A stretch of DNA of 64,000 nucleotides from SIG440 sp045587485 (GTDB taxonomy: Bacteria; Bacillota; Clostridia; Monoglobales; Monoglobaceae): contig JAZNCI010000044.1 of the NCBI GenBank assembly GCA_045587485.1, positions 3,046-67,045 on the forward strand, read 5' to 3'. The notes beneath the pieces are model-generated. The model was given only the letters and a program-made list of their open reading frames with translations, was not told the origin of the DNA and ran no database searches. Of the stretch, positions 8,371 to 17,036 are shown one piece after another. A program made the position numbers and the translations under genes. Each line of letters begins with the position of its first letter. The first letter of the stretch is position 1.

Positions 8371-9051
8371 TCAGCCCCTCCTTCTTTTAAGAATAAAAAT
8401 ATCCTTAATCAAACGAAAAGAGTCTAAAAAACGCGCCCTTGACTCTACCCGATGGACAAAACTGACGGGCAGCTCTGCAAAACGCAGGCCGTCAAGCTGT
8501 GCCAAATAGAGAATTTCCATATCAAAGCCAAAATCACATATACGCGATTTAGAAAACAGCGCCCGTGCAGTCTGTTTTGTAAACGACTTAAAGCCACATT
8601 GTGGGTCAGAAAGCCCAATGTGCAGTGTACGGCAAATTATCTCTTTCAGAAAATTAGAACCCAGATACCTGAAAAAAGGATAATCTTTATATCTGCTGCA
8701 ACGTGCCCCCACAACTCCGCACAACTCAGGATTTTCAAACAAGCTGAGTGCCCGAGGGATGTTTTCAGGGGAATACGAAAGGTCTGCATCGGTAAAAAAA
8801 ATATAATCTCCTGTGGCACGCAAAATGCCCCGTTTCACCGCATAACCCTTTCCACGGTTGGGTGAATAGCTTACCAAAACCACATCCTTGAAACGACTGA
8901 CAATATCCGCTGTACTGTCACGGCTTCCGTCATTTACCACAATCAACTCACAGGTCAAAGACAGTCCCTTAAAAAACTCAAGACAGCTTTTTATTGTATT
9001 TTCAATAATATCCTGCTCATTATAGGCGGGTATAATTAAAGATATTCTCAT
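8371..9051 (-). CDS. GT2 glycosyltransferase, polyprenyl-phosphate glucosyltransferase-like
   Basis: A 226-residue family-2 glycosyltransferase. Starting at ATG 9051, it opens with RISLIIPAYNEQ, followed by VVNDGSRDST, the FFTDADLSY DxD-type metal site, and a PQCGFKSF segment typical of dolichyl-phosphate beta-glucosyltransferase relatives. It would make a polyprenyl-phosphate sugar at the inner face of the membrane from a nucleotide sugar. No C-terminal membrane helices are present. It lies between the flippase gene and the membrane GT-C candidate in one minus-strand operon. Confidence 0.85.
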   Translation of the reverse strand: MRISLIIPAYNEQDIIENTIKSCLEFFKGLSLTCELIVVNDGSRDSTADIVSRFKDVVLVSYSPNRGKGYAVKRGILRATGDYIFFTDADLSYSPENIPRALSLFENPELCGVVGARCSRYKDYPFFRYLGSNFLKEIICRTLHIGLSDPQCGFKSFTKQTARALFSKSRICDFGFDMEILYLAQLDGLRFAELPVSFVHRVESRARFLDSFRLIKDIFILKRRRG

Positions 9052-9102
9052 CAACTTTTGTTCTCCGGTGTTTTTCGTTAGTTTGCCGTGTCAACGTAAA
9101 AA

Positions 9103-10632
9103 TTATGTATTCAAAAACATTCTGCCCATAAACCAGACTATATCCTGTCTCATGGTTTTATAAAGGCATGAGCTGTAAAGAATGTACACCGATACAGTAA
9201 ATACCATTGCCGTAAGCACCGCATAAACACTTGTGCCTATTGCAAAAAAGGTATAGAAGGATTGAAGGGTAATCAAACAGGCAGCCGCCGTAAAAAAATG
9301 GCTCAACATCCATGCCGAAAGATTAAATTTCATTTCTGCAGAACGCATTACCGCACTGAATGTATGATAGGCAGTGAAAATATTGCTGATGATTATAATA
9401 AAAAACAGCGCCCTTATTCCCATATACGGAACAATAAGGTAAATTAACACCAGCCTCAGAACCGAGTCTGAAAGACTGTATACTAAAAGTGCACTCTGCC
9501 TTCCCAGACCATTTAGAATTCCACAGGAAACCGAGTCTGAAAACATTATCGGCGATAAAAGCGCAATTATTCGCACTGACCGCGCTATACGGGGTGCAGA
9601 ATACACCCAACTTGAAAGCTCGTTGGCAAACGCAACAAAAACCGTACACACCAAAAAACCGCCAAAGAGCGCAAATCTGTAAATCCGGGCAATCAGGGTT
9701 TTAAGGCGCGTTTTATTTCTCATTCCCTGAGCCCTTGATATTTCAGGAACAAGCAACGTGAAAAAAGACGAAAGCAATGTCAAAGGAAAGACAATAAGCG
9801 GCATAACCATCCCTTTTATAATGCCATATTCGCTGAGTGCAAGGCTTTGATCAAGTCCCGATTTCCGCAAGCCCGAAAGAATAAGAACATCCTCCTGCAT
9901 ACGCAAAAACGAGCTTGTCAGGGATGACGTCATTGCAGGCAAAGCAACACGCACAAGCACAGGCAACGGATTTTGGACACCACAGGGATGACTATTCATA
10001 ATATTTGACCTTATATAAAACGCCGCCAGATACAGACAGGATGAAAATTCGCCTATTGAGATGCCAAGAAACACCGCCTCGCAGCCGCATTCAACACCTC
10101 TGGGCAGCCACAAATTCAGCAGATATGTTATGGTAATTATTTTCACCGCCTGCTCTAAAAATTCCGAGGATGCCGGAATAACAACCTTTCTTGATGCATA
10201 GAAATAGCCTTTTATGCAATATGAAATGCTCATAAACAAAATGCTTGGTGCAAGAAGAATAATACTTTTTTGTATCCGCGGCTCTTTCAGGAATACTATG
10301 GCAATTTGCGATGAAAAAAGATATACCCCCGCAATCATCGCAGAGCTGAGCACAAAAACCGATACAAGCGCTGCCAACATAGTGCGTTTTATCCCGCCAT
10401 AGTCTTTTTGAGCATATTGCCCTGATACAGTTTTTGAAACAGCAACCCCCAAACCGCCCGTAGCAACAGTGAGAATTAATCCGTGAAAAGAAAAAACCAG
10501 TGAAAAAAGCCCCATTCCCTCGCTACCCAGACGTGTTGAATAGTAGGCACGAAAGAGAAATTCCACGGTTTTTGCAAGAATTCCGGAAATCATCAGACCG
10601 GCGGCACTGCGAAGAATATTTTGCTTAGACAA
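9103..10632 (-). CDS. MOP-superfamily lipid flippase, SpoVB/Wzx-like
   Basis: A 509-residue integral membrane protein with about fourteen helices, of the polysaccharide-transport (MOP/MATE-like) group that includes SpoVB and MurJ-type flippases. The motif AAGLMISGILAKTVEFLFRA near the N-terminus is typical. The start is TTG at 10632, chosen because AGAGGTGG lies five bases upstream; the frame is open for 19 more codons without a signal. It probably flips lipid-linked sugars made by the neighbouring glycosyltransferase. The ribosome site is the 3' arm of a terminator-like hairpin (10631-10678), so expression may be attenuated. Confidence 0.8.
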   Translation of the reverse strand: MSKQNILRSAAGLMISGILAKTVEFLFRAYYSTRLGSEGMGLFSLVFSFHGLILTVATGGLGVAVSKTVSGQYAQKDYGGIKRTMLAALVSVFVLSSAMIAGVYLFSSQIAIVFLKEPRIQKSIILLAPSILFMSISYCIKGYFYASRKVVIPASSEFLEQAVKIITITYLLNLWLPRGVECGCEAVFLGISIGEFSSCLYLAAFYIRSNIMNSHPCGVQNPLPVLVRVALPAMTSSLTSSFLRMQEDVLILSGLRKSGLDQSLALSEYGIIKGMVMPLIVFPLTLLSSFFTLLVPEISRAQGMRNKTRLKTLIARIYRFALFGGFLVCTVFVAFANELSSWVYSAPRIARSVRIIALLSPIMFSDSVSCGILNGLGRQSALLVYSLSDSVLRLVLIYLIVPYMGIRALFFIIIISNIFTAYHTFSAVMRSAEMKFNLSAWMLSHFFTAAACLITLQSFYTFFAIGTSVYAVLTAMVFTVSVYILYSSCLYKTMRQDIVWFMGRMFLNT

Positions 10633-10678
10633 AAAAACCACCTCTTTGATATATATCATATATATCGCAAAGAGGTGG
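10631..10678 (-). terminator. Terminator-like hairpin covering the flippase ribosome site
   Basis: On the minus strand an 11-bp perfect stem (10678-10668 with 10648-10638) is followed at once by seven T residues. It lies 16 bases after the cytidylate-kinase-like gene. Its 3' arm contains the AGAGGTGG Shine-Dalgarno of the flippase, so the fold could both end the upstream message and hide the downstream start. Confidence 0.6.
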
Positions 10679-10694
10679 AAATTATTCACATTAA

Positions 10695-11324
10695 TCAGTC
10701 TTTAAAAGAGGCTTCACGCATCGCAATATAATTCATCAAAATCTTCACACATTCTTCCTGAGTCAAATCTCCTGTGTTAAGGCACAAGTCATAATTTTTA
10801 ACATCTCCCCAGGTTTTATTGGTGTAGAAGTTATAATAATTTGCCCGACGCTTATCAGCCTTATTAACTGCAGAAAGCGCCTCCTTCTCGGTCATGCCGT
10901 CTCGATTCATAAGATTTTTGATACGATGCTCTACATCGGCGCAAAGGAACAAACTTATAATGTGCGGATGATCTCGCAGAATATAGTCAGCGCACCGTCC
11001 TACAATAACGCAAGGGCCTTCGTCTGCAATAGCCCTGATAACATCTGCCTGAATTTTAAAAACATTGTCACCATTGAGCATATCGTTATATTGATAATAA
11101 AGCCCCTTGGTTGAATGAACACCCATAACCAGTGAATAAAGCAGGCTGTGAGTAGGTTTTTCTTCAATACCATCAAAAAGATGCTCGCTGAGACCACTGT
11201 CTTTTGCTGTACGCGCAATCAGTGCTTTATCATAGAATGGAATCCCAAGCTGTTCGGCAAGAGCTTTTCCAATCAGCTTTCCGTTTGAACCAAGCTGTCT
11301 TCCTAAAGTAATAATAGATTTCAT
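10695..11324 (-). CDS. Cytidylate kinase-like family protein
   Basis: A 209-residue P-loop protein of the Cytidylate_kin2 type. The opening IITLGRQLGSNGKLIGKALA resembles a degenerate Walker A; GRCADYILR and a basic helix (KADKRRANYYNFYT) match the family. These proteins are common in gut Clostridia, and it is not established that they phosphorylate CMP. It is first in the operon that continues into the flippase and glycosyltransferases. Confidence 0.8.
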   Translation of the reverse strand: MKSIITLGRQLGSNGKLIGKALAEQLGIPFYDKALIARTAKDSGLSEHLFDGIEEKPTHSLLYSLVMGVHSTKGLYYQYNDMLNGDNVFKIQADVIRAIADEGPCVIVGRCADYILRDHPHIISLFLCADVEHRIKNLMNRDGMTEKEALSAVNKADKRRANYYNFYTNKTWGDVKNYDLCLNTGDLTQEECVKILMNYIAMREASFKD

Positions 11325-11348
11325 AGAGTAATACCCTGCCTTTCTTTA

Positions 11349-11431
11349 TATAATGAATGATGAATAATTAATAATGAATAATTCCGGTTGAAAATCGCCA
11401 TAGCGATTTTCTTTCATCTTCTATAAAATTA
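11349..11431. repeat. AT-rich intergenic repeat and hairpin
   Basis: Runs of ATGAATGATGAATAATT-type units, similar to those at 19963-20066, followed by a hairpin (GAAAATCG / CGATTTTC, 6-base loop, around 11391-11412). The hairpin may terminate the spoIID transcript; the AT-rich units look like a dispersed small repeat. Confidence 0.45.
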
Positions 11432-11445
11432 TTATAGCATAAAAT

Positions 11446-12420
11446 TCACATTTTGACAATTTGTATATTTGTATAATAATGTTGAAGAATTTCTGTGTAT
11501 TTTTTCCCGTTTTTTGCCATTTCGTTAGCTCCTGTCTGGCTCATACCAACCCCGTGCCCGTAACCCACGACATCAAACGTTACCTCATCGCCCGAAACTG
11601 CTATTGAAAAATTTGCAGATTTCAGCTCAAAAATTTTTCGTATTTCCTTACCTGTAAAGGTTTTTCCGCAAATGGTGATTTTTGCAACACTTCCGCCTTC
11701 TGTCCTTTCAGGAGAAGAAATTACGGGAACACTGTCTTTGGGCAGATTATTGCTGAAATAGGGTTGAATTTTTGAATAAAATTCAGCCAGGTTGAATACT
11801 GCCGACGAACGATAATTTTTGCTGTTTTTATCCTCGGGACTTTCCACCGACCGCAGATACGGCAGGCTTGTACTCCACACATCCTCAGAATTTTCAGTCT
11901 TTCCTCCGCTTGTTGCAAAGAAAAACGCCTCAACAACACTATCTTCATACATCATATACTCGCCATAAGTGTTTTTAACAGCCTTCTGAAGTTTTTTCCA
12001 ATTTTTTTCGCGTTCTTCAAACTTCCATTTAGCATAAGCATCCTGCTGCGACACCCATCCTTTACAATGATTTGGGTCTGTGCATATTGTGGCTGACGGA
12101 TGCTGAGGATTTATTGTGTTTATTTTGCTGATAATAAAGCTTCGGGCGGCTACAGCCTGAGCCTTCAATGCCTCGGGCTCGTATGCCACAGGCATTTCAG
12201 CCGCAAGAACACCCACCAGATACTCTTCAAGAGCAACCCTTGATACATCATTGGTTTTCACATTGAGGCTCGTAATAAATAGTTCATCTCCTTTTTCTTG
12301 GGCAATGTTTTCTGATGTCCTTGTCTTTACATTACGGGGAAAACACAGGGCAAGAATTACGGGGAAAAAAACAAAAACAGAAAGAAAAAAGATTGTTATA
12401 TGTTTACAAAAGTTTTTCAT
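11446..12420 (-). CDS. spoIID: Stage II sporulation protein D (SpoIID/LytB)
   Basis: A 324-residue membrane-anchored lytic transglycosylase needed for engulfment during sporulation, where it works with SpoIIM and SpoIIP. One N-terminal transmembrane helix (about residues 7-28) is followed by the SpoIID domain, with the conserved EYLVGVLAAEMP and EALKAQAVAARSF blocks and the C-terminal GYGHGVGMSQTGA motif. It is usually made in the mother cell under sigma-E; no convincing sigma-E promoter was identified. It stands alone on the minus strand. Confidence 0.93.
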   Translation of the reverse strand: MKNFCKHITIFFLSVFVFFPVILALCFPRNVKTRTSENIAQEKGDELFITSLNVKTNDVSRVALEEYLVGVLAAEMPVAYEPEALKAQAVAARSFIISKINTINPQHPSATICTDPNHCKGWVSQQDAYAKWKFEEREKNWKKLQKAVKNTYGEYMMYEDSVVEAFFFATSGGKTENSEDVWSTSLPYLRSVESPEDKNSKNYRSSAVFNLAEFYSKIQPYFSNNLPKDSVPVISSPERTEGGSVAKITICGKTFTGKEIRKIFELKSANFSIAVSGDEVTFDVVGYGHGVGMSQTGANEMAKNGKKYTEILQHYYTNIQIVKM

Positions 12421-12498
12421 ATTTATTTTCCTTTGAATAGATTTTCTGTTAATTATATGGTGTAGTTATGCAAAATATGAGAAATTTTTCTAAAATAC

Positions 12499-12527
12499 TT
12501 GACAACTCTTTAAAATTATAATATAAT
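12499..12527 (+). promoter_or_regulatory. Consensus promoter of the rpsF-ssb-rpsR operon
   Basis: TTGACA (12499-12504), a 17-base spacer and TATAAT (12522-12527): a perfect housekeeping promoter 69 bases before rpsF. Confidence 0.85.
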
Positions 12528-12548
12528 CTATTGGTTAGTAAATTCCTT

Positions 12549-12569
12549 ACTTTCGGTATGCCCGAAAGT
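12549..12569 (+). promoter_or_regulatory. Leader hairpin before rpsF, possible S6:S18 operator
   Basis: An 8-bp stem (12549-12556 with 12562-12569) with a 5-base loop and a CCG at its right side lies in the leader. Many bacteria place an S6:S18-binding RNA here for autoregulation. Position and the CCG fit, but the full consensus cannot be verified by eye. Confidence 0.35.
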
Positions 12570-12595
12570 CAAAGTCCATAAGGAGGTGAAAAGAA

Positions 12596-12895
12596 ATGGT
12601 TGAAATTATTAACAAGTACGAAACATTGTTCGCTCTTGACGTATCTAAGGGTGAAGAAGAAACAGCAGCATTGGTTGATAAGTTCAAGTCATTGATTGAG
12701 GCTAACGGTACAATTGAAAGCGTTGACGAATGGGGACGCAGAAGATTGGCTTATCCTATCAATGATATGGCTGAAGGCTATTATGTTTTGGTTAACTTCT
12801 CTGCAAAAGCCGATTTCCCAGCTGAGCTTGAACGTGTGTTCGGTATCACAGACGGAGTTCTCAGAAACATTATCATTAAAAAAGACGAGAAATAA
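12596..12895 (+). CDS. rpsF: 30S ribosomal protein S6
   Basis: A 99-residue S6 protein, which binds the central domain of 16S rRNA as a dimer with S18. The conserved opening (NKYETLFALD), the WGRRRLAYPIND block and the C-terminal NIIIKKDE all match. An AAGGAGGTG site precedes ATG 12596. It is first in the usual rpsF-ssb-rpsR operon, but an unusual 195-base spacer separates it from ssb. Confidence 0.97.
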   Translation: MVEIINKYETLFALDVSKGEEETAALVDKFKSLIEANGTIESVDEWGRRRLAYPINDMAEGYYVLVNFSAKADFPAELERVFGITDGVLRNIIIKKDEK

Positions 12896-12932
12896 TTGTG
12901 CATTGATTTAGGCACAGAAAGCGAGATTGCTT

Positions 12933-13097
12933 ATGATAAACAAAGCGATTTTGATGGGTCACACCGCTGAAAACAATCCGGTGAATTGTTTTCAGGTGGG
13001 ATTGAGCAACGAGAGTTGCGGCAATGAAAGAAAATCCGCAAGGATTTTAACAATAACGACCCAACAAAATCACGTAGAGGCGGTGAAAATATGCTGA
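12933..13097 (+). CDS. Ssb N-terminus-like mini-ORF upstream of ssb
   Basis: A 54-codon frame starting MINKAILMG, eight of nine residues identical to the start of Ssb (MLNKAILMG); 25 of its first 28 bases match the ssb start. After that the similarity stops and the rest (with Cys- and Gln-containing segments) matches nothing I recognise. Its TGA (13095-13097) overlaps the ssb ATG by an ATGCTGA junction, an arrangement that couples translation. There is no strong ribosome site in front of it. It could be the remnant of an ssb duplication, a leader peptide, or a by-product of RNA structure in the same interval. Confidence 0.45.
   Translation: MINKAILMGHTAENNPVNCFQVGLSNESCGNERKSARILTITTQQNHVEAVKIC
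12944..13076 (+). promoter_or_regulatory. Structured RNA segment between rpsF and ssb
   Basis: Three hairpins are visible: an 11-bp perfect stem (12967-12977 with 12985-12995), a 5-bp stem with a GAGA tetraloop (13006-13019) and a 7-bp stem with a GCAA tetraloop (about 13031-13048). They are enclosed by a long-range pairing between 12947-12960 and 13058-13071 with one mismatch. The enclosing 3' strand is also complementary to ssb codons 5-10. Confidence 0.45.
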
Positions 13098-13528
13098 ACA
13101 AAGCAATTTTGATGGGTCGACTTACCCGTGACCCTGAACTTAGACACACAGGTTCAGGCACACCCGTATGCAGTTTTTCAATTGCAATAGATAACGGTTA
13201 CGGCGAAAACCGTCAGACAGATTTCATCAACTGTGTTGCATGGAACAAAACTGCCGAATTTGTTGAAAAGTATTTCACAAAGGGCAGAATGATTATTGTT
13301 GACGGTCGTATTTCAACCCGCACATGGGAAGGTCAGGATGGAAAGAAAAACTATGTTACCGAGGTTGTAGCAAATCAGGTTTCTTTTGGTGAATCAAAGA
13401 GAAGTGCAGAGGATGGCGGAGCTTTCGCACCTGCACGTGGTGGCTTTGATGTAAATATTCCTGAAATGCCCGCAGACACAGATGACGATTTTGTCGTTCT
13501 GGAAACTAATGATGATTTGCCGTTTTAA
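13091..13528 (+). CDS. ssb: Single-stranded DNA-binding protein
   Basis: A 145-residue Ssb: N-terminal OB-fold (about residues 1-105; LMGRLTRDPELR, FINCVAWNKTAEFVEKYFTKG), an acidic and flexible linker, and a C-terminal DDLPF tip that recruits replication and repair partners. It coats single-stranded DNA during replication, repair and recombination. ATG 13091 is preceded by GAGGCGGTGAAA. It lies between rpsF and rpsR as in most Firmicutes. Confidence 0.96.
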   Translation: MLNKAILMGRLTRDPELRHTGSGTPVCSFSIAIDNGYGENRQTDFINCVAWNKTAEFVEKYFTKGRMIIVDGRISTRTWEGQDGKKNYVTEVVANQVSFGESKRSAEDGGAFAPARGGFDVNIPEMPADTDDDFVVLETNDDLPF

Positions 13529-13569
13529 TGCGGCTAACCTTTAAATTGAAAAGATAGGAGGAAAGACCA

Positions 13570-13818
13570 ATGCCTGAAAAGGAAAGAAACGATAAAATGA
13601 GAGCAAGAAGACCCAAGAGAAAGGCTTGTGCTTTTTGCGTTGATAAAGTAGAATTTATCGATTATAAGGATGTTGCAAAGCTCAGACGCTACATCACAGA
13701 AAGAGCTAAGATTCTTCCCAGAAGAATCAGCGGATGCTGTGCAAAGCACCAGAGAGAGCTTACTGTTGCAATTAAGAGAGCAAGATATATGGCACTTTTG
13801 CCCTATACTGCTGACTAA
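13570..13818 (+). CDS. rpsR: 30S ribosomal protein S18
   Basis: An 82-residue S18 with the typical basic N-terminus, the RRKACxFC-like cysteines (KRKACAFC), IDYKDVAKLRRYITERAKILPRR and the C-terminal AIKRARYMALLPY. It pairs with S6 on the 30S platform. ATG 13570 follows an AGGAGG site. Last gene of the operon, followed by a terminator. Confidence 0.97.
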   Translation: MPEKERNDKMRARRPKRKACAFCVDKVEFIDYKDVAKLRRYITERAKILPRRISGCCAKHQRELTVAIKRARYMALLPYTAD

Positions 13819-13841
13819 ACAAAACATAGCTTGTATAATTA

Positions 13842-13879
13842 AGGCTGACGTACAAAAGTACGCCAGTCTTTTTTGTTTT
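13842..13879 (+). terminator. Terminator after rpsR
   Basis: A GGCTGACGTAC stem with its near-complement GTACGCCAGTC (one mismatch), an AAAA loop and a run of six T residues, located 25 bases after rpsR. Confidence 0.75.
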
Positions 13880-13881
13880 AC

Positions 13882-15144
13882 CTAAAAATCCAATATGCTC
13901 ATAAGCCCATCTTCCGTATCCTTTATATCTCCCAAAACTGCAAGCGTAATCCTTCGACTGTCAAACACGCTGTCAATAACCTCGGCAACGCTCTCTGCAT
14001 TTACGTTGTTAATAAGACAGATTATATCATCAAGGCTTTTGGGTTTGTTTTCAAAGAGCATTGTTTTGCCATAAGTGCTCATCCGTGCCGAAATCGCCTC
14101 GCTGCCCATCACCGCTATTGCTTTCATCTGAGTTTTTGCAGTTTCTATTTCTTCCTTTGTCAGCTTGTCCTGTTTTAATATCTTTATCTCGTTATTGATG
14201 ATTTCAAGAGCCTTCTTCAGCTCCCGCGGATTAAGCCCTGCACAAACCGTCAATGCCCCGTTGTTCTGATATGACGACGAATACGAATAAATCGAATACG
14301 CCAGACCGCTTTCCTCACGCACCTTCTGGAAAAGCCGTGAACTCATATTCCCGCCAAACAAAGCATTCACAACAGACAAGGTATAATCTCTGCTGTCCTG
14401 CTTTGAATACCCTTCAAAACCCAGACACATCTGGCACTGCTCGATGTCCTTCTTTACAATTTTTATATTCCGTTTGTGCTGAAGTTTTTTTTGCGGAAAG
14501 CGAATTGTTCCCCGCCATTCAATTCCCCCAAATTTTTCCTCAAGAATCTCAAGAACTGATTTTTCATCAAAATTCCCCACAACCGATATCACAATGTTAT
14601 CAGCAATGTACCGATCATTGTAATAATCAATGATGCTCCCTCTGTCTATCCCCCTAAGTGTTTGCAAGGTTCCGGCGATAGGAAACCCCAAAGGCTCATT
14701 CTCCCACATTGTGCTGCCTAAAATATCATGAATTAAATCCTCGGGGTCGTCTTGACTCATATTGATTTCTTCCATAATAACCTTGCGTTCGATTTCGATA
14801 TCCTCTTGATTAAAGGTAGAATTTTTCAGCATATCCGAAAGGATTTCAAACGCCAGCCCCAAATGCTCGGTAAGTGTTCGTGTATAATAGCATGTGTATT
14901 CACGTGCCGTTGCCGCATTGAGATGTCCGCCGACTGCATCCATACACTCCGCAATTTCTTTGGCAGAACGTGTAGCAGTTCCCTTAAAGAGCATATGTTC
15001 GATAAAATGCGAAACGCCATTGTTTTTTGTGTTTTCCATTGAAGAGCCGGCATAAATCCACACACCGGCTGATACCGATTTAACATAATCTGTACTTTCT
15101 GTCACAACGGGAATCCCGTTGGTTAATTTAAAAATCTTGTGCAT
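13882..15144 (-). CDS. M16-family zinc protease (processing-peptidase-like)
   Basis: A 420-residue M16B-type peptidase. The inverted zinc motif HFIEHMLFKG (HxxEH) is near residue 46, with the distal glutamate in the following helix; the C-terminal half is the inactive clamshell lobe with the R/Y-containing GLAYSIYSYSSS segment. Full length and with no signal peptide, so cytoplasmic. Similar to the ymxG/mlpA-type protein of Firmicutes, which may degrade peptides. It has a GGAGG site before ATG 15144 and is convergent with rpsR. Confidence 0.88.
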   Translation of the reverse strand: MHKIFKLTNGIPVVTESTDYVKSVSAGVWIYAGSSMENTKNNGVSHFIEHMLFKGTATRSAKEIAECMDAVGGHLNAATAREYTCYYTRTLTEHLGLAFEILSDMLKNSTFNQEDIEIERKVIMEEINMSQDDPEDLIHDILGSTMWENEPLGFPIAGTLQTLRGIDRGSIIDYYNDRYIADNIVISVVGNFDEKSVLEILEEKFGGIEWRGTIRFPQKKLQHKRNIKIVKKDIEQCQMCLGFEGYSKQDSRDYTLSVVNALFGGNMSSRLFQKVREESGLAYSIYSYSSSYQNNGALTVCAGLNPRELKKALEIINNEIKILKQDKLTKEEIETAKTQMKAIAVMGSEAISARMSTYGKTMLFENKPKSLDDIICLINNVNAESVAEVIDSVFDSRRITLAVLGDIKDTEDGLMSILDF

Positions 15145-15214
15145 TTTCAGCCGCCTCCTTTTAAAGGTGATGTTGTTAGTTAGAACTAAAAAACATTACA
15201 CTTACAATCTGCAT

Positions 15215-15242
15215 TTGGGCACAAACAAAGCAATTTTATAAT
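15215..15242 (+). promoter_or_regulatory. Possible promoter upstream of ptsI
   Basis: TTGGGC (15215-15220), a 16-base spacer and TATAAT (15237-15242). The -10 box is good and the -35 weak. The 15145-15363 interval holds no gene. Confidence 0.35.
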
Positions 15243-15363
15243 AAGGATACTATTTTACACGAAATTTGTCAATAATACAAAAGATTGAATTTTACTTTTC
15301 AGTATGATTTATGTCTTTTTGGTTTATACTAATCCAAGAATACTTAAATCGGGAGGAAAACCT

Positions 15364-16983
15364 ATGCTTGAAATTAACGGAAAGAGCATCTATAACGCCT
15401 TGGCAATGGGCAAACTGCATTTTTTATGCAAGCAGACCGATACAGTAAAACGCCTGAAAATCAAAGATACTAAAGGCGAGGTGCTGCGTTTTAACGATGC
15501 ACGCAGCAAGGCAAAAAACGAACTCCAGCTGCTTTATCAAAAGGCACTTGCCGAGGTGGGCGAGGCAAATGCTCAGGTTTTCCAAATTCACATTATGATG
15601 CTTGATGATGAAGACTATCACGGGGCAATCTCGGCAATGATACTTAACCAGTCGGTAAATGCCGATTATGCTGTCAATTATACATCGGATATTTTTGCAC
15701 GCACCTTCAGCGAGATGGATGATGAATATATGAAGGCACGTGCGGCAGACGTTGAGGATATCGCAAAACGTCTTATATCAATTCTTACAGGCAGCTGCAG
15801 TTCACAAAATAGATTGAGCGAGCCATCCATAATTGTGGCAGATGACTTAACGCCCAGTGAAACCGTTCAGCTTGATAAAGAAAAGATACTGGGCTTTGTA
15901 ACCTTTCAGGGTTCGCCCTCATCACATACCGCAATCCTTGCACGGACAATGAACATTCCTGCACTTATCTGTACTGGCGAAATAGAAAGTATTCATCACG
16001 GAAAGATGGCAATCCTCGATGGTGCCAGCGGAACTCTTTATATCGACCCCGATGATGACAAAATTCTTGACTTCAAAAAGCGAAAGGAACTCGAGGATAA
16101 CCGCACACGTCTTCTTGCAGAGCTGAAGGGAAAGCCCAATGAAACCAAATCAGGAAAGTCTGTAAAGGTATATGCAAACATAGGCAGCCCCTCTGACCTT
16201 GCCTCGGTTATTCAAAATGACGCCGGCGGAATAGGGCTTTTCCGCAGCGAGTTTTTGTATTTTGAGAAAAATTCACCGCCCACCGAGGATGAACAGTTTG
16301 TCAAGTACAAAGAGGTTGCTGAACGTATGCTTGGAAAACCGGTAATCATCCGCACTCTGGACATTGGTGCCGACAAAAAAATTGGCTACTTTAACCTTCC
16401 CGACGAGGAAAATCCGGCTCTTGGGTTCAGAGCAATACGCATTTGCCTGACCGATACAAAGCTTTTTAAAACCCAGCTTCGAGCAATTCTTCGTGCATCC
16501 GCCTATGGCAATCTTGCCATAATGTTTCCAATGATTATATCCCTTCAGGAGGTCAAATATGCAAAAAACATCCTTGAGGACGCCAAAACCGAACTGCGTT
16601 CCGAAGGCTTGCCATTTAACGAGAATATCGAGGTGGGAATTATGATTGAAACGCCTGCGGCGGCAGTAATCAGCGACCAGCTTGCACCTGAGGTGGATTT
16701 TTTCAGCATCGGCACAAATGACCTTAGCCAATATACTCTTGCCATTGACCGACAGAATTCTCACTTAGAACCATTTTTTGACCCCCATCACCCAGCCATT
16801 CTCCGCCTGATTGAAAGCGTGGTTAAAAACGCTCACGTCTGTGGCAAATGGGCTGGAATATGCGGTGAGCTTGGAGCAGACCTAAAGCTTACCGAAGAAT
16901 TTTTGAGAATGGGTGTTGATGAACTTTCGGTTTCACCGCCTTGTATTCTTAATCTTCGCGAAAAAATCCGCAGTCTTGATTAA
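15364..16983 (+). CDS. ptsI: PTS enzyme I (PEP-protein phosphotransferase)
   Basis: A 539-residue cytoplasmic enzyme I that takes phosphate from PEP and passes it to HPr. The phosphohistidine loop GSPSSHTAILAR is near residue 200, and the PEP-binding barrel shows GIGLFRSEFLY, RTLDIGADK and GTNDLSQYTLAIDR. The start is ATG 15364 behind GGGAGG (15351-15356), excluding a 20-residue extension without a signal. It heads a cluster with glucose-type IIA and IIBC. No HPr gene is present here, so HPr must be encoded elsewhere. Confidence 0.95.
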   Translation: MLEINGKSIYNALAMGKLHFLCKQTDTVKRLKIKDTKGEVLRFNDARSKAKNELQLLYQKALAEVGEANAQVFQIHIMMLDDEDYHGAISAMILNQSVNADYAVNYTSDIFARTFSEMDDEYMKARAADVEDIAKRLISILTGSCSSQNRLSEPSIIVADDLTPSETVQLDKEKILGFVTFQGSPSSHTAILARTMNIPALICTGEIESIHHGKMAILDGASGTLYIDPDDDKILDFKKRKELEDNRTRLLAELKGKPNETKSGKSVKVYANIGSPSDLASVIQNDAGGIGLFRSEFLYFEKNSPPTEDEQFVKYKEVAERMLGKPVIIRTLDIGADKKIGYFNLPDEENPALGFRAIRICLTDTKLFKTQLRAILRASAYGNLAIMFPMIISLQEVKYAKNILEDAKTELRSEGLPFNENIEVGIMIETPAAAVISDQLAPEVDFFSIGTNDLSQYTLAIDRQNSHLEPFFDPHHPAILRLIESVVKNAHVCGKWAGICGELGADLKLTEEFLRMGVDELSVSPPCILNLREKIRSLD

Positions 16984-17036
16984 AAGCCTTGTAAAGCATA
17001 GAACCGCAAGGTTTATAATATCAGAAAGGAGTCTTT

